DNA of 64,000 nucleotides, taken from NCBI RefSeq assembly GCF_007362955.1, contig NZ_CP041696.1, positions 682,001 through 746,000 on the forward strand, in the 5' to 3' direction. Under the pieces are notes generated by a model. It was not told the origin of the DNA. It saw only the letters and a program-made list of their open reading frames with translations, and did not search any database. A program made the position numbers and the translations under genes. This stretch comes from Lysinibacillus fusiformis (lineage in GTDB: Bacteria > Bacillota > Bacilli > Bacillales_A > Planococcaceae). Shown piece after piece: positions 53,788-64,000 of this stretch; within the stretch, counting starts at the first letter, position 1; the number at the start of each line of letters is the position of its first letter.

Positions 53788-54500
53788 GATGATTTCGGCT
53801 CCTCAAATTTATAGCCAAGACCACGAATCGTTTTAATAAAAATTGGCTTACGGCTATTTTCTTCGATTTTATCGCGAAGGTGACTTATATGCACATCCAC
53901 AATACGAGTATCGCCCGCAAAATCATATTTCCATACGGCACTTAATAATTGATCACGTGTTAATACGCGGTTTTTGTTTTCAAGTAAATAAATAAGAAGC
54001 TCAAATTCCTTTGGTGTAAATTCAAGTGCTTCATCTTGTAAAAACACCTCAAAACGCTCCGGATATACACGGAGTTGACCAAACTCATACATTTTTTCTA
54101 GCGGTTCATCTTTATCCTCAGCCACGACATTTTGTGTAAACCGTCGTAATACCGCCTTCACACGTGCTAAAACCTCTCGTGGGCTAAAGGGCTTCGTCAT
54201 GTAATCATCTGCACCAAGTTCCAAACCCAACACCTTATCGAATTCATCATCTTTTGCCGTTAGCATAATAATTGGTGTATTCATGCGATGTTGTCTAATG
54301 TGCTTACATACTTCCATCCCATCTAGCTTTGGAAGCATTAAATCTAATAGCATTAAATCCGGCTGTAGCTCAATAGCCTTGTCTAAACCTTCTTGACCAT
54401 CTGCTGCTGTTTCAACTATATAGCCAGCCTGCTCTAAATTATATTTTAATAATGTTGCAATTGAAAATTCATCTTCTACAACTAAAATCGTCTTTGTCAT
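53784..54500 (-). CDS. phoP: Response regulator PhoP
   Basis: OmpR/PhoB-family regulator of the phosphate regulon. The 238 residues have a receiver domain (phospho-acceptor Asp53 in LMLLDLMLPKLDG, Lys in MLTAKDDEF) and a C-terminal winged helix (EFTPKEFELLIYLLENKNRV then VDVHISHLRDKI). It lies downstream of mdh as in B. subtilis, where PhoP can also be read from the mdh promoter. Confidence 0.96.
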   Translation of the reverse strand: MTKTILVVEDEFSIATLLKYNLEQAGYIVETAADGQEGLDKAIELQPDLMLLDLMLPKLDGMEVCKHIRQHRMNTPIIMLTAKDDEFDKVLGLELGADDYMTKPFSPREVLARVKAVLRRFTQNVVAEDKDEPLEKMYEFGQLRVYPERFEVFLQDEALEFTPKEFELLIYLLENKNRVLTRDQLLSAVWKYDFAGDTRIVDVHISHLRDKIEENSRKPIFIKTIRGLGYKFEEPKSS

Positions 54501-54556
54501 GTATAATGCCTCCGTTAGTGATTTGAAACCCCCATTTCAAATCTACAAGACGTTTA

Positions 54557-54997
54557 CTATAACGCAAGTGGCGGCGTTACTAGTAATGTACCTTCAATCA
54601 CAAGTTGCTTTTGCTCATTATATGAGTTCACTGAAACCGTAATTGTATTTTGTCCTTTATTGACTGCTGTTACCTCTAATAGCGTATCAAATAATTCATA
54701 ATGATAGAGTGGACTTAAGTATTTTATATGCTGTTCAATAATTCGCGCACCTGGTCCAGGGATATACTTCGACACAGCTGACGTAATAATGCCATTTAAC
54801 ATGATTGTGGGAACAATGGGCTTTTTAAATGGTGTCATTGCTGCATAATCATGTTGAATATAGAGCGGATTGCTATCATTTGTAAGCCCTAAATAAAGCA
54901 ATAAATCTTTATCCTCTACTTTTTCAGTAATATGAATTTTCTCGCCAATCGTGATTTCATCTATAGTGAGACCAAGCTTACTGTTCTTTTGAAGCAA
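54557..54997 (-). CDS. MaoC-like hot-dog dehydratase/hydratase
   Basis: A 146-residue protein with the MaoC hot-dog pattern: an N-terminal GEKIHITEKVEDKDLLLYLG (about 18-37), then the hydratase motif with Asp and His replaced or loosely kept in LTNDSNPLYIQHDYAAMTPF (about 38-57), and PIVPTIMLNGI. Likely an enoyl-CoA hydratase-type or thioester-binding protein. The start appears to be TTG with only a distant GGGG site, so the N-terminus is uncertain. It sits between mdh and phoP, where B. subtilis has no gene. Confidence 0.72.
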   Translation of the reverse strand: MLQKNSKLGLTIDEITIGEKIHITEKVEDKDLLLYLGLTNDSNPLYIQHDYAAMTPFKKPIVPTIMLNGIITSAVSKYIPGPGARIIEQHIKYLSPLYHYELFDTLLEVTAVNKGQNTITVSVNSYNEQKQLVIEGTLLVTPPLAL

Positions 54998-55191
54998 AGA
55001 TACGCCAACCCCTTTTCTATCATACTACCTTCATAGTATCAATTTTATTCTAAAAGTACAACGAAAAGCAGAATAACCATTTCATAAATATGCATACTAT
55101 GCACTAAGGACTCCACTACGGTTAAAACTAAAAGTATCTCATCAGCAAAAAAACTTACCCATAGAATCTATACTATTTAATCTAGACAATA

Positions 55192-55226
55192 ATAAAATCG
55201 AGTAGGAATGATTCCCACCCGATTTC
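55192..55226 (-). terminator. mdh terminator
   Basis: On the minus strand AAATCGGGTGGGAAT pairs with ATTCCTACTCGATTT and is followed by TATT; about 13 bp past the mdh stop. Confidence 0.85.
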
Positions 55227-55238
55227 ATAAACTTTTTA

Positions 55239-56177
55239 TTAAGCTAAAACTTCCATAACCGCTTTGACAGCTTCTGCAGAATTATCTAATGCCGCTTTTT
55301 CTTTGTCAGTTAATTCAAGTTCATAGATTTTTTCGATACCGTCTGCTCCTAAAAGTGTCGGTACACCTAAGTAAATATCGTTGTAGCCATATTCGCCTTC
55401 AAGTAGAGCAATAGATGGAAGAATACGTTTTTGGTCTTTAAGGATCGCCTCAGCCATTTCAATAAGTGCGGCAGCTGGAGCGTAATATGCAGAACCGTTA
55501 CCCAGTAGGTTTACGATTTCAGCACCACCGTTACGCGTACGGTCAACAATTTCTTCTAAACGCTCAGGAGCGATTAAAGTCTCGAGTGGAATACCACCAG
55601 CGAAAGAGTAGCGAGTAAGTGGTACCATTGTATCACCATGTCCGCCTAATACGAATCCAGTGATATCTTTAACAGAAATGTTAAGTTCTTCTGCAATGAA
55701 CGAACGGAAACGCGCTGTATCTAGTACACCAGATTGACCGATTACACGGTTTTTTGGGAATCCAGTTTCTTTGTACACAGTGTAAGTCATAGCATCAACT
55801 GGGTTTGTTAGTACGAGAATAGTTGCGTTTGGTGAGTGAGCAGCAATTTCTTTAGAAACAGTTTTCATAACGCCTTGGTTGATTTGAACTAAGTCGTCAC
55901 GGCTCATTCCCGGTTTACGAGCAACACCCGCAGTGATGATTACTACATCAGAATCTGCAGTATCTGCATAGTCAGAAGTACCTTTAACATAAGAATCGAA
56001 ACCTTGAATTGGAGCAGCTTCCCACATATCTAAAGCTTTACCTTTTGTTGGGTTTTCAGCTTGAGGGATGTCTACTAATACTACATCACCAAGTTCTTTT
56101 TGAGCTGCTAAAAATGCTGCAGTAGCGCCAGTGAATCCGCCACCGATTACTGAGATTTTTTTACGTTTCAAAGACAT
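55239..56177 (-). CDS. mdh: Malate dehydrogenase
   Basis: NAD-dependent oxidation of malate to oxaloacetate in the TCA cycle. The 312 residues show the Rossmann start [25 protein letters not shown]-type loop [17 protein letters not shown] (about 85-101), [11 protein letters not shown], and the catalytic His in [12 protein letters not shown] (about 175-186). Last of the citZ-icd-mdh cluster. Confidence 0.97.
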   Translation of the reverse strand: MSLKRKKISVIGGGFTGATAAFLAAQKELGDVVLVDIPQAENPTKGKALDMWEAAPIQGFDSYVKGTSDYADTADSDVVIITAGVARKPGMSRDDLVQINQGVMKTVSKEIAAHSPNATILVLTNPVDAMTYTVYKETGFPKNRVIGQSGVLDTARFRSFIAEELNISVKDITGFVLGGHGDTMVPLTRYSFAGGIPLETLIAPERLEEIVDRTRNGGAEIVNLLGNGSAYYAPAAALIEMAEAILKDQKRILPSIALLEGEYGYNDIYLGVPTLLGADGIEKIYELELTDKEKAALDNSAEAVKAVMEVLA

Positions 56178-56210
56178 TTGAATACGCTCCTTTGATTTGG
56201 GTTTTATGTT

Positions 56211-56245
56211 AAAAAAAAAGGGAGGAGAATAACTCTCTCTCTCCC
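56211..56245 (-). terminator. icd terminator/attenuator
   Basis: On the minus strand GGGAGAGAG...CTCCTCCC hairpin is followed by nine T, between icd and mdh; it probably lowers mdh read-through. Confidence 0.75.
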
Positions 56246-56348
56246 TTGCTTAAACAAGTTCGTAAATACTTCATTTAAATATAGTCGATCAAACACATCT
56301 CGACAAATTATTCATCACAGATAATTTTATGCAACTAAAGTTGAGAAA

Positions 56349-57611
56349 TTATAGGTTTTTGATTAACTCGTCAGCGAACTCAGAACATTTCACTTCTTTA
56401 GCGCCGTCCATTAGACGTGCAAAGTCATAAGTTACAACTTTAGAAGAGATTGTTTTTTCAACTGATGCTGTAATGCTATCAGCTGCTTCTTGCCATCCTA
56501 AGTGTTCAAGCATTAATACGCCTGAAAGTAATACTGAAGATGGGTTTACTTTATCTAAGCCAGCATATTTTGGAGCTGTACCATGTGTAGCTTCGAAGAT
56601 TGCGTGACCAGTTACGTAGTTAATGTTCGCACCTGGAGCAATACCGATACCACCAACTTGTGCAGCTAATGCATCAGAAATATAGTCACCATTTAAGTTC
56701 ATTGTAGCTACTACATCGAACTCAGTTGGACGAGTTAAGATTTGTTGTAAGAAGATGTCAGCAATAGAATCTTTAACTAAGATTTTACCAGCTGCTAAAG
56801 CATCAGCTTGTGCTTTGTTTGCTGCTTCTTCACCTTGTTCAGCTTTGATTGCATCGTATTGATTCCAAGTGAAAGTTTTATCAGCAAATTCATTTTCAGC
56901 TAATTCATAACCCCATTTTTTGAATCCACCTTCAGTGAATTTCATGATGTTCCCTTTGTGAACTAATGTTACAGATGGGCGGTTATGTTTAATAGCATAT
57001 TCGATAGCAGAACGTACTAAACGCTCAGTACCTTCTTTAGATACAGGTTTTACACCAATACCAGAAGTTTCTGGGAAGCGGATTTGGTTTACACCAAATT
57101 CAGTTTGTAGGAAGTTGATGATTTTTTGAGCTTGTTCAGAGCCTGACTCGAATTCGATACCAGCGTAGATGTCTTCTGTGTTTTCGCGGAAGATAACCAT
57201 TTCAACGTCTTCTGGGCGTTTAACTGGAGAAGGTACTCCGTCAAAGTGACGAACAGGACGTAAGCAAACATATAGATCAAGTTGTTGACGTAATGCAACG
57301 TTTAGTGAGCGGATACCGCCACCGATTGGAGTAGTAAGAGGACCTTTGATTGCGATTAGGTATTCGTTAATTTTGTCTAAAGTTTCTTGTGGTAACCATT
57401 CACCAGTTTGGTTGAATGCTTTTTCACCTGCTAAAACTTCTAACCATTCGATTTTCTTTTCACCGTTATAAGCTTTTTCAACAGCTGCGTCAATCACGCG
57501 AGATGCTGCAGCCCAAATATCTGGACCGATTCCATCACCTTCGATGAATGGGATTACCGGATTGTTTGGTACATTAAGTACGCCATTTTCAACTACAATT
57601 TTGTTTGACAT
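56349..57611 (-). CDS. icd: Isocitrate dehydrogenase (NADP)
   Basis: Oxidative decarboxylation of isocitrate to 2-oxoglutarate. The 420 residues show [18 protein letters not shown] (about 18-35), the substrate loop [20 protein letters not shown] (about 97-116), whose Ser is the phosphorylation-site equivalent, and [19 protein letters not shown] with [11 protein letters not shown]. It is 80 bp after citZ, with a hairpin between them. Confidence 0.97.
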   Translation of the reverse strand: MSNKIVVENGVLNVPNNPVIPFIEGDGIGPDIWAAASRVIDAAVEKAYNGEKKIEWLEVLAGEKAFNQTGEWLPQETLDKINEYLIAIKGPLTTPIGGGIRSLNVALRQQLDLYVCLRPVRHFDGVPSPVKRPEDVEMVIFRENTEDIYAGIEFESGSEQAQKIINFLQTEFGVNQIRFPETSGIGVKPVSKEGTERLVRSAIEYAIKHNRPSVTLVHKGNIMKFTEGGFKKWGYELAENEFADKTFTWNQYDAIKAEQGEEAANKAQADALAAGKILVKDSIADIFLQQILTRPTEFDVVATMNLNGDYISDALAAQVGGIGIAPGANINYVTGHAIFEATHGTAPKYAGLDKVNPSSVLLSGVLMLEHLGWQEAADSITASVEKTISSKVVTYDFARLMDGAKEVKCSEFADELIKNL

Positions 57612-57640
57612 TATTGTTGCCTCCTAAATTCATAATCATA

Positions 57641-57666
57641 GGACTGTGTTATACGTAACACAGTCC
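57641..57666 (-). terminator. Hairpin between citZ and icd
   Basis: GGACTGTGTTA/TAACACAGTCC is a perfect 11-bp stem with a 4-nt loop and no T-run; it may be a weak terminator or RNA-processing hairpin. Confidence 0.6.
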
Positions 57667-57691
57667 CAAATATTCTAGCATATTTTCCAAA

Positions 57692-58807
57692 TTAGCGCTC
57701 GCTGATTGGAACATATTTTTGCATGCCTGGTCCAACATACTCTGCACGTGGACGGATTAGGCGGTTGTTAGCATACTGTTCAAGAATATGTGCTACCCAA
57801 CCAGAAGTACGTGATACTGCGAAAATTGGTGTGAATAGGTCATGATCGATGCCTAAAGAATCATACACTGACGCAGAGAAGAAGTCTACGTTTGCAGGTA
57901 ATTTCTTTTGTTCAACAATCATGTCATGGATTTTAACTGACATTTCATAAAGCTCTGGTTTACCAGTTAGTTCAGTTAATTTTTGTGACATTACACGTAG
58001 ATGTGGTGCACGTGGGTCGCCTTTACGGTAGACACGGTGACCGAAGCCCATGATTTTTTCTTTGTTATCTAATTTAGTTTGAATATAAGATTCAACGTTA
58101 TCAAGTGAACCGATTTCAGATAACATTTTCATTACTTGTTCGTTCGCACCACCATGAAGTGGTCCTTTTAATGCGCCAATAGCTGCAGTAACACCTGAAT
58201 AAACGTCTGATAATGTAGCTACACATACGCGTGCTGTGAATGTAGAAGCATTTAATTCATGATCAGCATGTAATACTAATGCTTTATCGAATGCTTCAAC
58301 TTCGATTGCTGCTGGTTCTTCACCTTTTAACATGTATAAGAAGTTCGCTGCATAACCTAGTTCTGGTTTTGGTGCAACTGGCTCTAAGCCTTTACGAACA
58401 CGTGCAAACGCAGTTACTACTGTAGCAATTTTAGCTTGTAGACGGATAGCTTTACGGTAGTTAGCTTCTGGATCCATTACATCCGCTTCTTCATCGAATA
58501 CACCAAGTAAAGATACTGCAGTACGTAGTGCAGCCATTGGATGTACAGTTGAAAGTGGGTATGCTTTGAATTGGTCTACAATTGCTTGTGGAATAGACAT
58601 GTTGTCTGCTAATTGTTGTTTTAACTCAGCAAGCTCGTCCGCTTTTGGTAAACGAGTATGCCATAGTAGATAAATTACCTCTTCAAATGATGCGTTATCT
58701 GCTAAATCATCAATGTTGTACCCAACATATGTAAGTGTGTCATCGATAATTGAACTGATTTTAGATTCCGCAGCTACGATACCTTCTAAACCTTTTGTTG
58801 CTGACAT
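57692..58807 (-). CDS. citZ: Citrate synthase
   Basis: Condenses acetyl-CoA and oxaloacetate to citrate. The 371 residues have the catalytic His segments LHADHELNASTFTARVCVAT (about 180-199) and GPLHGGANEQVMKML (about 218-232), MGFGHRVYRKGDPR with the third catalytic region, and SRTSGWVAHILEQ. First gene of the citZ-icd-mdh cluster, divergent from ytvI. A CcpA-site-like sequence near 58850-58870 has the wrong spacing and was not called. Confidence 0.97.
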   Translation of the reverse strand: MSATKGLEGIVAAESKISSIIDDTLTYVGYNIDDLADNASFEEVIYLLWHTRLPKADELAELKQQLADNMSIPQAIVDQFKAYPLSTVHPMAALRTAVSLLGVFDEEADVMDPEANYRKAIRLQAKIATVVTAFARVRKGLEPVAPKPELGYAANFLYMLKGEEPAAIEVEAFDKALVLHADHELNASTFTARVCVATLSDVYSGVTAAIGALKGPLHGGANEQVMKMLSEIGSLDNVESYIQTKLDNKEKIMGFGHRVYRKGDPRAPHLRVMSQKLTELTGKPELYEMSVKIHDMIVEQKKLPANVDFFSASVYDSLGIDHDLFTPIFAVSRTSGWVAHILEQYANNRLIRPRAEYVGPGMQKYVPISER

Positions 58808-59060
58808 AAATTATCGCTCCCTCATACTTTTTATTTTTGTTGTAAATGCATTGTAAATCGTTAGCATTTACGGTTTTTGCTCATATGAACCATTAAGTAA
58901 ATCGCTTACATTGCTATTATAATCATTTTTGACAGCTTTGTGAATGAAAAACCTTCAAATAAAGAAAAAGGCGCCCGAGCGACTATATAGACGTTCCAAA
59001 GAGATTTTTTTGTATTTTTTGACAATATTTTTTCATTTGAATCGGGGTGATTTTGTAAAA

Positions 59061-60026
59061 ATGAGGAATTTTAAGTATTTTTCATACGAAAGAACCATGA
59101 ATATTCTATTATTTATTTTTTATCTGTTAATTCTTTGGTTCGTATTACCTGTATCACTTGCGATATTTTTATCTTTTTCTACGTATCCTATCATAAAATT
59201 TCTCCACTCTTATTGTAAAATCGCATATTGGCTCGCAGCAATGATCGTAGAAATACTAATACTTACTTGTTTCTTTCTCCTCATCGTTATATCAATTAAT
59301 AGCATCATACTTATCTTCCCTGAAATAAGAGATACGCTTCAAAATTTCCAATTATTCACTGAATATGAGTCCATGTTTATACAAGTTGTACAGGAAAAAT
59401 CATTGTCAATTTTTGATTCTATCCTCGTTTACACAGCAAATTTATTGCAATTATTCATGAAGCATGTAATTGAAGTGTTTATTTTCCTTGTTGCTTACTA
59501 TTTTGCACTACTGGAAACACGTAAATCCCGCTACTGGTTTTTTCAATACGTTCCGAAGAAATTTCGCAAAGAGTGGCAGTCACATTTTTCAAAAATCATG
59601 CAACTCTTTCATTACTTTATATTCGTAGAATTTCAGTTATTTACCATTACACTCTTTATACTTTGTGCAGGTTTTATGATTTTTCAATTCGAACAAGCTA
59701 TTATTAAAGCATTTATTGTTGCATTCGCAGATGTGCTACCCTTCTTCGGTATTGGGGTCTTTCTTATCCCCATGAGTATTTACTTTTATTTCAATGGCAA
59801 TACTTTTTTATGTGTAGCGATTTTACTTTTATATTTGTTTGTCCAATTAACAAGGCAGCTAGCTGATTCCATGCTCTGGTCCAATACACTCCAATTACGT
59901 ACATTTCACACTTTTTTCATCAGTGCCGCATCAATTTTACTATTTGGCTTTTACGGAATTTTACTCAGCCCTATATTTTTATTTTTAGCCGTTAAACTTA
60001 AAGAAAAATCTATTTTTGAACGATGA
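59061..60026 (+). CDS. ytvI: YtvI-like AI-2E-family membrane protein
   Basis: Polytopic membrane protein of the AI-2E/PerM family; B. subtilis YtvI (sporulation integral membrane protein) lies at the same place next to citZ. From ATG at 59061 it has 321 residues with seven or eight helices, including AFIVAFADVLPFFGIGVFLI near 215-234. A longer frame from 58944 lacks a ribosome site, while GGGGTGA lies ten bases before this ATG. The role in spore formation is inferred from the name-sake only. Confidence 0.8.
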   Translation: MRNFKYFSYERTMNILLFIFYLLILWFVLPVSLAIFLSFSTYPIIKFLHSYCKIAYWLAAMIVEILILTCFFLLIVISINSIILIFPEIRDTLQNFQLFTEYESMFIQVVQEKSLSIFDSILVYTANLLQLFMKHVIEVFIFLVAYYFALLETRKSRYWFFQYVPKKFRKEWQSHFSKIMQLFHYFIFVEFQLFTITLFILCAGFMIFQFEQAIIKAFIVAFADVLPFFGIGVFLIPMSIYFYFNGNTFLCVAILLLYLFVQLTRQLADSMLWSNTLQLRTFHTFFISAASILLFGFYGILLSPIFLFLAVKLKEKSIFER

Positions 60027-60399
60027 TAAACTGACCGTTTTTCATTTTTTTACGGATCCAATAAAATACGATTGGCTGGAATAGCTTTCTCGAAAAAGGC
60101 ATAAGTAGTAATAAACCAATGACATCAGTTAAAAAACCTGGTAATGCTAACAACACACCGCCACTAAAATTCAGCAACGCATTTATCAAAGCAGGTCCGG
60201 GCGCTTCTCCCCGAGCTATCGTATTTTTTACTTTTTGTACAGAATTCATACCTTTATTTTTTGCTACATAAACACCTATAATACTCGTTGCCACAATGAG
60301 CAATAAAGTATTCAACACACCTATATTTTGACCAATCACTATTATTAACGCCAATTCGGCTAAAGCATACACAATGAAACCAAGAAAAATTTTTCGCAT
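60010..60399 (-). CDS. fxsA: FxsA-family membrane protein
   Basis: A 129-residue membrane protein with three to four helices and the FxsA core LLIVATSIIGVYVAKNKGMN (about 33-52) and LLALPGFLTDVIGLLLLMP (about 92-110). Escherichia FxsA lowers phage F exclusion; the function in bacilli is unknown. Its end overlaps the ytvI end by 17 bp on the other strand. Confidence 0.9.
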   Translation of the reverse strand: MRKIFLGFIVYALAELALIIVIGQNIGVLNTLLLIVATSIIGVYVAKNKGMNSVQKVKNTIARGEAPGPALINALLNFSGGVLLALPGFLTDVIGLLLLMPFSRKLFQPIVFYWIRKKMKNGQFIIVQK

Positions 60400-60580
60400 T
60401 TTTTTCTCCTTTCTATATGAAAAAGCTATACCTTTTATACGTTATTATAGCCCATTAAGTTTCATATAAAAAATAATGAGCCTAAATTTTAAGTAAAAGC
60501 TCAAAATATTGTGTAATTTTAGGTAACAGTTGCTATAGGTGTAAATAATATTTCCCCCTATAATTAATTGAACTTGAAAC

Positions 60581-60618
60581 AAAAAATCTCTAGTACAGTA
60601 ATGTACTAGAGGTTTTTT
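60581..60618 (-). terminator. pyk terminator
   Basis: CTCTAGTACA/TGTACTAGAG, 10-bp stem with short loop and A/T-runs at both sides. Confidence 0.92.
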
Positions 60619-60626
60619 GTTAGCTA

Positions 60627-62387
60627 TTAAAGAACACTTGCATGCCCCTTATAGATGACGCCCGTTTCTGCGTCCATTGTTATTTCTTGACCGTGACGGA
60701 TTAATGTTGTTGCTTCTTTAACACCAACAATAACTGGAATTCCAAGGCTCAGCCCAACAACAGCTGCATGACTTGTAAGTCCACCTTCCTCCGTAATAAG
60801 GCCGATACAATTTTCAAGTGCTGGCATCATATCACGATCCGAACCAACCGTTACTAAAATACAACCTTCTGTATCATAAGCAAGCGCTTCTGCTGCGTTT
60901 TTTGCAACAACAGTTTTGCCAATTACAGAAGCTTTACCAATACCTTGTCCACGAGCAAGTAAATCGCCAATAATGTGTACTTTCATTAAGTTTGTTGTAC
61001 CTGCTTCACCCACTGGTACACCAGCTGTAATAACAACTGCATCACCATGCGTTACATAACCATGCTTTAAGCTTTCATCCACAGCAAGCTCTAAAATTTC
61101 ATCTGTCGTTGTAACACGTTGACATACAACTGGATATACACCCCAAACAAGTGTTAGGGTATTCGCTGTATTTATAGAACCTGTCACTGCTACAATCGGC
61201 ACACCTGGTCGATATTTTGCAATCATTCGAGCTGTATTACCACTTTCAGTTGGTGCAAGCACGGCTCTTACGCCTAAGTTAATCGAAGTATAGGCAACAG
61301 CTTGTGAAATCGCCTCTGTCATATTCGCTTCTTTTTCACGACTTCGTGTGGAAACGACTGCCTTATAATCTAACGAGTGTTCTGTTCGTTCAGCGATTTT
61401 ATTCATTGTTTGTACAGATTCAACTGGGTAAAGCCCCGCCGCCGTTTCACCAGATAGCATAATGGCATCTGTTCCATCAATGATAGCATTCGCAACGTCA
61501 CTTGCCTCTGCACGTGTTGGGCGTGGATTACGTTGCATCGAATCTAACATTTGTGTTGCTGTAATAACTGGTTTACCGACTTGGTTACATTTTAAAATTA
61601 ATTTCTTTTGTACAAGTGGAACTTCTTCAGCAGGAATTTCCACTCCAAGATCACCACGTGCTACCATTAACCCATCGGATACTAAGATGATTTCGTCGAT
61701 ATTATCGACACCTTCTTGGTTTTCGATTTTTGGGATAATTTGAATATGGCCACCACCGTTTTGCTCAAGCAACTCTCTGATTTCTAAAACATCTTTTGCT
61801 CTACGTACGAATGAAGCAGCAATGAAATCGACACCTTGCTTAATGCCGAATAAAATATCTTGCGCATCTTTTTCGGTAATTCCAGGAAGCTGTACCGAAA
61901 CGCCTGGTACATTAACACCCTTTTTATTTTTTAAGACACCGGCATTTTCTACAATCGTGTGAATCAGGCCATTTTCTGTATCTGTAGCTAATACACGTAA
62001 TTGGATTAATCCATCATCTAATAAAATAATTGAGTTTTGTTCAACATCTTCAATTAATCGATCGTAAGTGACAGAGAAACTTGCTTCTGTACCTTCAACC
62101 TCAGTCATTGAAATATCAATAACTTGACCTGTTTTTAGATGTAGCTCGCCATTTTGCATGTTATGCGTACGAATCTCAGGTCCTTTTGTATCGAGTAAAA
62201 TACCGACCGGTTTTCCTAACTTATCCGCTACTTCGCGAATTAAATTGATGCGCACTTCATGTTCTTCATGTGTGCCATGTGAAAAATTTAAGCGGGCTAC
62301 GTTCATACCAGCCTCAATAAGTTTTTCTAAAGTTTCTGGTGATTCACTTGCTGGTCCAATTGTACATACGATTTTTGTTTTTCTCAT
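60627..62387 (-). CDS. pyk: Pyruvate kinase with C-terminal PEP-utilising domain
   Basis: Last step of glycolysis, making pyruvate and ATP. The 586 residues start [18 protein letters not shown] and contain [11 protein letters not shown], the K220-type loop [18 protein letters not shown] and [37 protein letters not shown]. After the usual end near 470 it has the extra Bacillus-type domain (about 480-586) with [20 protein letters not shown], a phosphohistidine-domain sequence. It lies 26 bp after pfkA. Confidence 0.97.
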   Translation of the reverse strand: MRKTKIVCTIGPASESPETLEKLIEAGMNVARLNFSHGTHEEHEVRINLIREVADKLGKPVGILLDTKGPEIRTHNMQNGELHLKTGQVIDISMTEVEGTEASFSVTYDRLIEDVEQNSIILLDDGLIQLRVLATDTENGLIHTIVENAGVLKNKKGVNVPGVSVQLPGITEKDAQDILFGIKQGVDFIAASFVRRAKDVLEIRELLEQNGGGHIQIIPKIENQEGVDNIDEIILVSDGLMVARGDLGVEIPAEEVPLVQKKLILKCNQVGKPVITATQMLDSMQRNPRPTRAEASDVANAIIDGTDAIMLSGETAAGLYPVESVQTMNKIAERTEHSLDYKAVVSTRSREKEANMTEAISQAVAYTSINLGVRAVLAPTESGNTARMIAKYRPGVPIVAVTGSINTANTLTLVWGVYPVVCQRVTTTDEILELAVDESLKHGYVTHGDAVVITAGVPVGEAGTTNLMKVHIIGDLLARGQGIGKASVIGKTVVAKNAAEALAYDTEGCILVTVGSDRDMMPALENCIGLITEEGGLTSHAAVVGLSLGIPVIVGVKEATTLIRHGQEITMDAETGVIYKGHASVL

Positions 62388-62413
62388 TATCTGCCCACTC
62401 CGTTTTTGCGAAA

Positions 62414-63397
<984 letters not shown>

Positions 63398-63600
63398 CTA
63401 TTATTATTCACATTAACACGAAAAAACAAACTATGTAAGGGTTCTGGAACGACAAAAACATAACTTTTACATAAAAAATGAAAAGAATGCGCTTTCACAC
63501 ACTCCTCTCATCAAAAAACATCTAAAATATACCATTTTTACAATAATACCTATGTATTATTGTAGTTTATAGACCTTCATAACTTAAAACCTAAATCGAG

Positions 63601-64000
63601 TTATTCTTCCGTATATTGTCCGATTTTTTTAAACTTTTCGTAACGGTCTTCAGTCAATTGTTCACCGTTTAAAGAATTTAATACCTTTAATGTGTCACTT
63701 ATACATTCTTTTAAATAGAGTGCCTGTTTGGCTACATTGCGATGCGCGCCACCCGTTACTTCTGGAACAATACCATCTATAACACCAAGTTCTTTTAAAT
63801 CCGGTGCCGTAATGCGCATTGCCTCTGCAGCTTGCTTCGCCAGGCTACCATCACGCCATAAAATCGATGCAGCTCCCTCAGGAGAAATTACCGAATATGT
63901 TGAGTTTTCTAGCATGAAGACACGGTTTGCTACACCCAATGCAAGTGCACCCCCGCTTCCGCCTTCTCCAATAACAATACTGATGACTGGTACTGTTAAG
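63601..64000 (-). CDS. accA: Acetyl-CoA carboxylase carboxyltransferase subunit alpha (3' part)
   Basis: Carboxyltransferase half of acetyl-CoA carboxylase, which makes malonyl-CoA for fatty-acid synthesis. Only the C-terminal 133 residues are inside the window. The frame is open to the right edge, with [20 protein letters not shown] and then [20 protein letters not shown], both typical of AccA. The ATG at 63939 is internal, not the true start. It precedes pfkA with a 227-bp gap. Confidence 0.95.
   Translation of the reverse strand, partial: LTVPVISIVIGEGGSGGALALGVANRVFMLENSTYSVISPEGAASILWRDGSLAKQAAEAMRITAPDLKELGVIDGIVPEVTGGAHRNVAKQALYLKECISDTLKVLNSLNGEQLTEDRYEKFKKIGQYTEE

Noticed and set aside
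58850-58875. CcpA (cre) site upstream of citZ
   Set aside because: TGTAAATCGTTAGCA looks cre-like but has one extra base in the spacing, so it does not fit the 14-bp consensus.
63485-63498. CcpA site upstream of pfkA as a firm call
   Set aside because: TGAAAGCGCATTC has two mismatches to the consensus; mentioned with pfkA but not listed as a site.

Overview
The window looks like a low-GC, endospore-forming Firmicute, most likely Lysinibacillus or a close relative in the Planococcaceae/Bacillaceae. The reasons are two small acid-soluble spore proteins (SspI, SspH), a spore-type LysM-GH18 glucosidase, YtvI, YsdB with a SigW-like promoter, T-box leaders on pheS and thrS, an AUU-started infC behind an L20-type leader, and gene order that follows the Bacillus subtilis accA-pfkA-pyk-citZ-icd-mdh-phoPR-polA-mutM-coaE-gapB-nrdR-dnaBI-thrS-infC-rpmI-rplT-ysdABC ... 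glcD-sspI-ysgA-pheST backbone. The genus is inferred from this pattern; no database was searched. Nearly all genes are on the minus strand.

Layout. 1-5.1 kb: pheT, pheS with a Phe T-box, and a SpoU-type RNA methyltransferase, with two non-coding arrays that both have a 21-bp period. 5.2-16.3 kb (accessory, between ysgA and sspI): a Sau3AI/MutH-type restriction-modification island (C5-methylase, NucS-like accessory nuclease, a decayed small HTH gene, GATC-type endonuclease), a berberine-bridge-type flavoenzyme, a LysM-GH18 spore enzyme, a small protein plus SspH, a membrane EAL protein and an orphan sigma factor. 16.3-18 kb: sspI and glcD, then a 261-bp element with perfect 16-bp terminal inverted repeats. 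18.3-24 kb (accessory): a divergent, apparently Fur-controlled locus with two pairs of paralogous proteins of unknown function and an iron-type ABC importer. 24.1-30.8 kb (accessory): a ytmI-type cysteine-derivative salvage operon (acetyltransferase, amino-acid importer without ATPase, glutaredoxin-like protein, two flavin monooxygenases, LysR regulator). 31-35.3 kb: argF, M42 aminopeptidase, dimeric dUTPase, ysdB, ysdA and a broken gene. 35.5-47.8 kb: translation and replication core (rplT, rpmI, infC, thrS, dnaI, dnaB, nrdR, gapB, coaE, mutM, polA). 48-52 kb: a membrane protein, HflK/HflC, LrgA/LrgB and a structured non-coding stretch. 52.2-64 kb: phoPR, a MaoC-like protein, the TCA genes mdh/icd/citZ, ytvI, an FxsA-like gene, pyk, pfkA and the 3' part of accA.

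The best candidate for an undescribed system is the Fur-box locus at 18.3-24.0 kb. A gene pair of types A and B has been duplicated into two divergent, 4-bp-overlapping operons around two Fur boxes, and one copy leads into a FecBCD-like importer. Second is the restriction island with its extra nuclease-like gene and pseudogenised small HTH gene. Third is the set of non-coding elements: two 21-bp-period arrays, the element with 16-bp terminal repeats, and a small insertion that regenerated the end of rplT.
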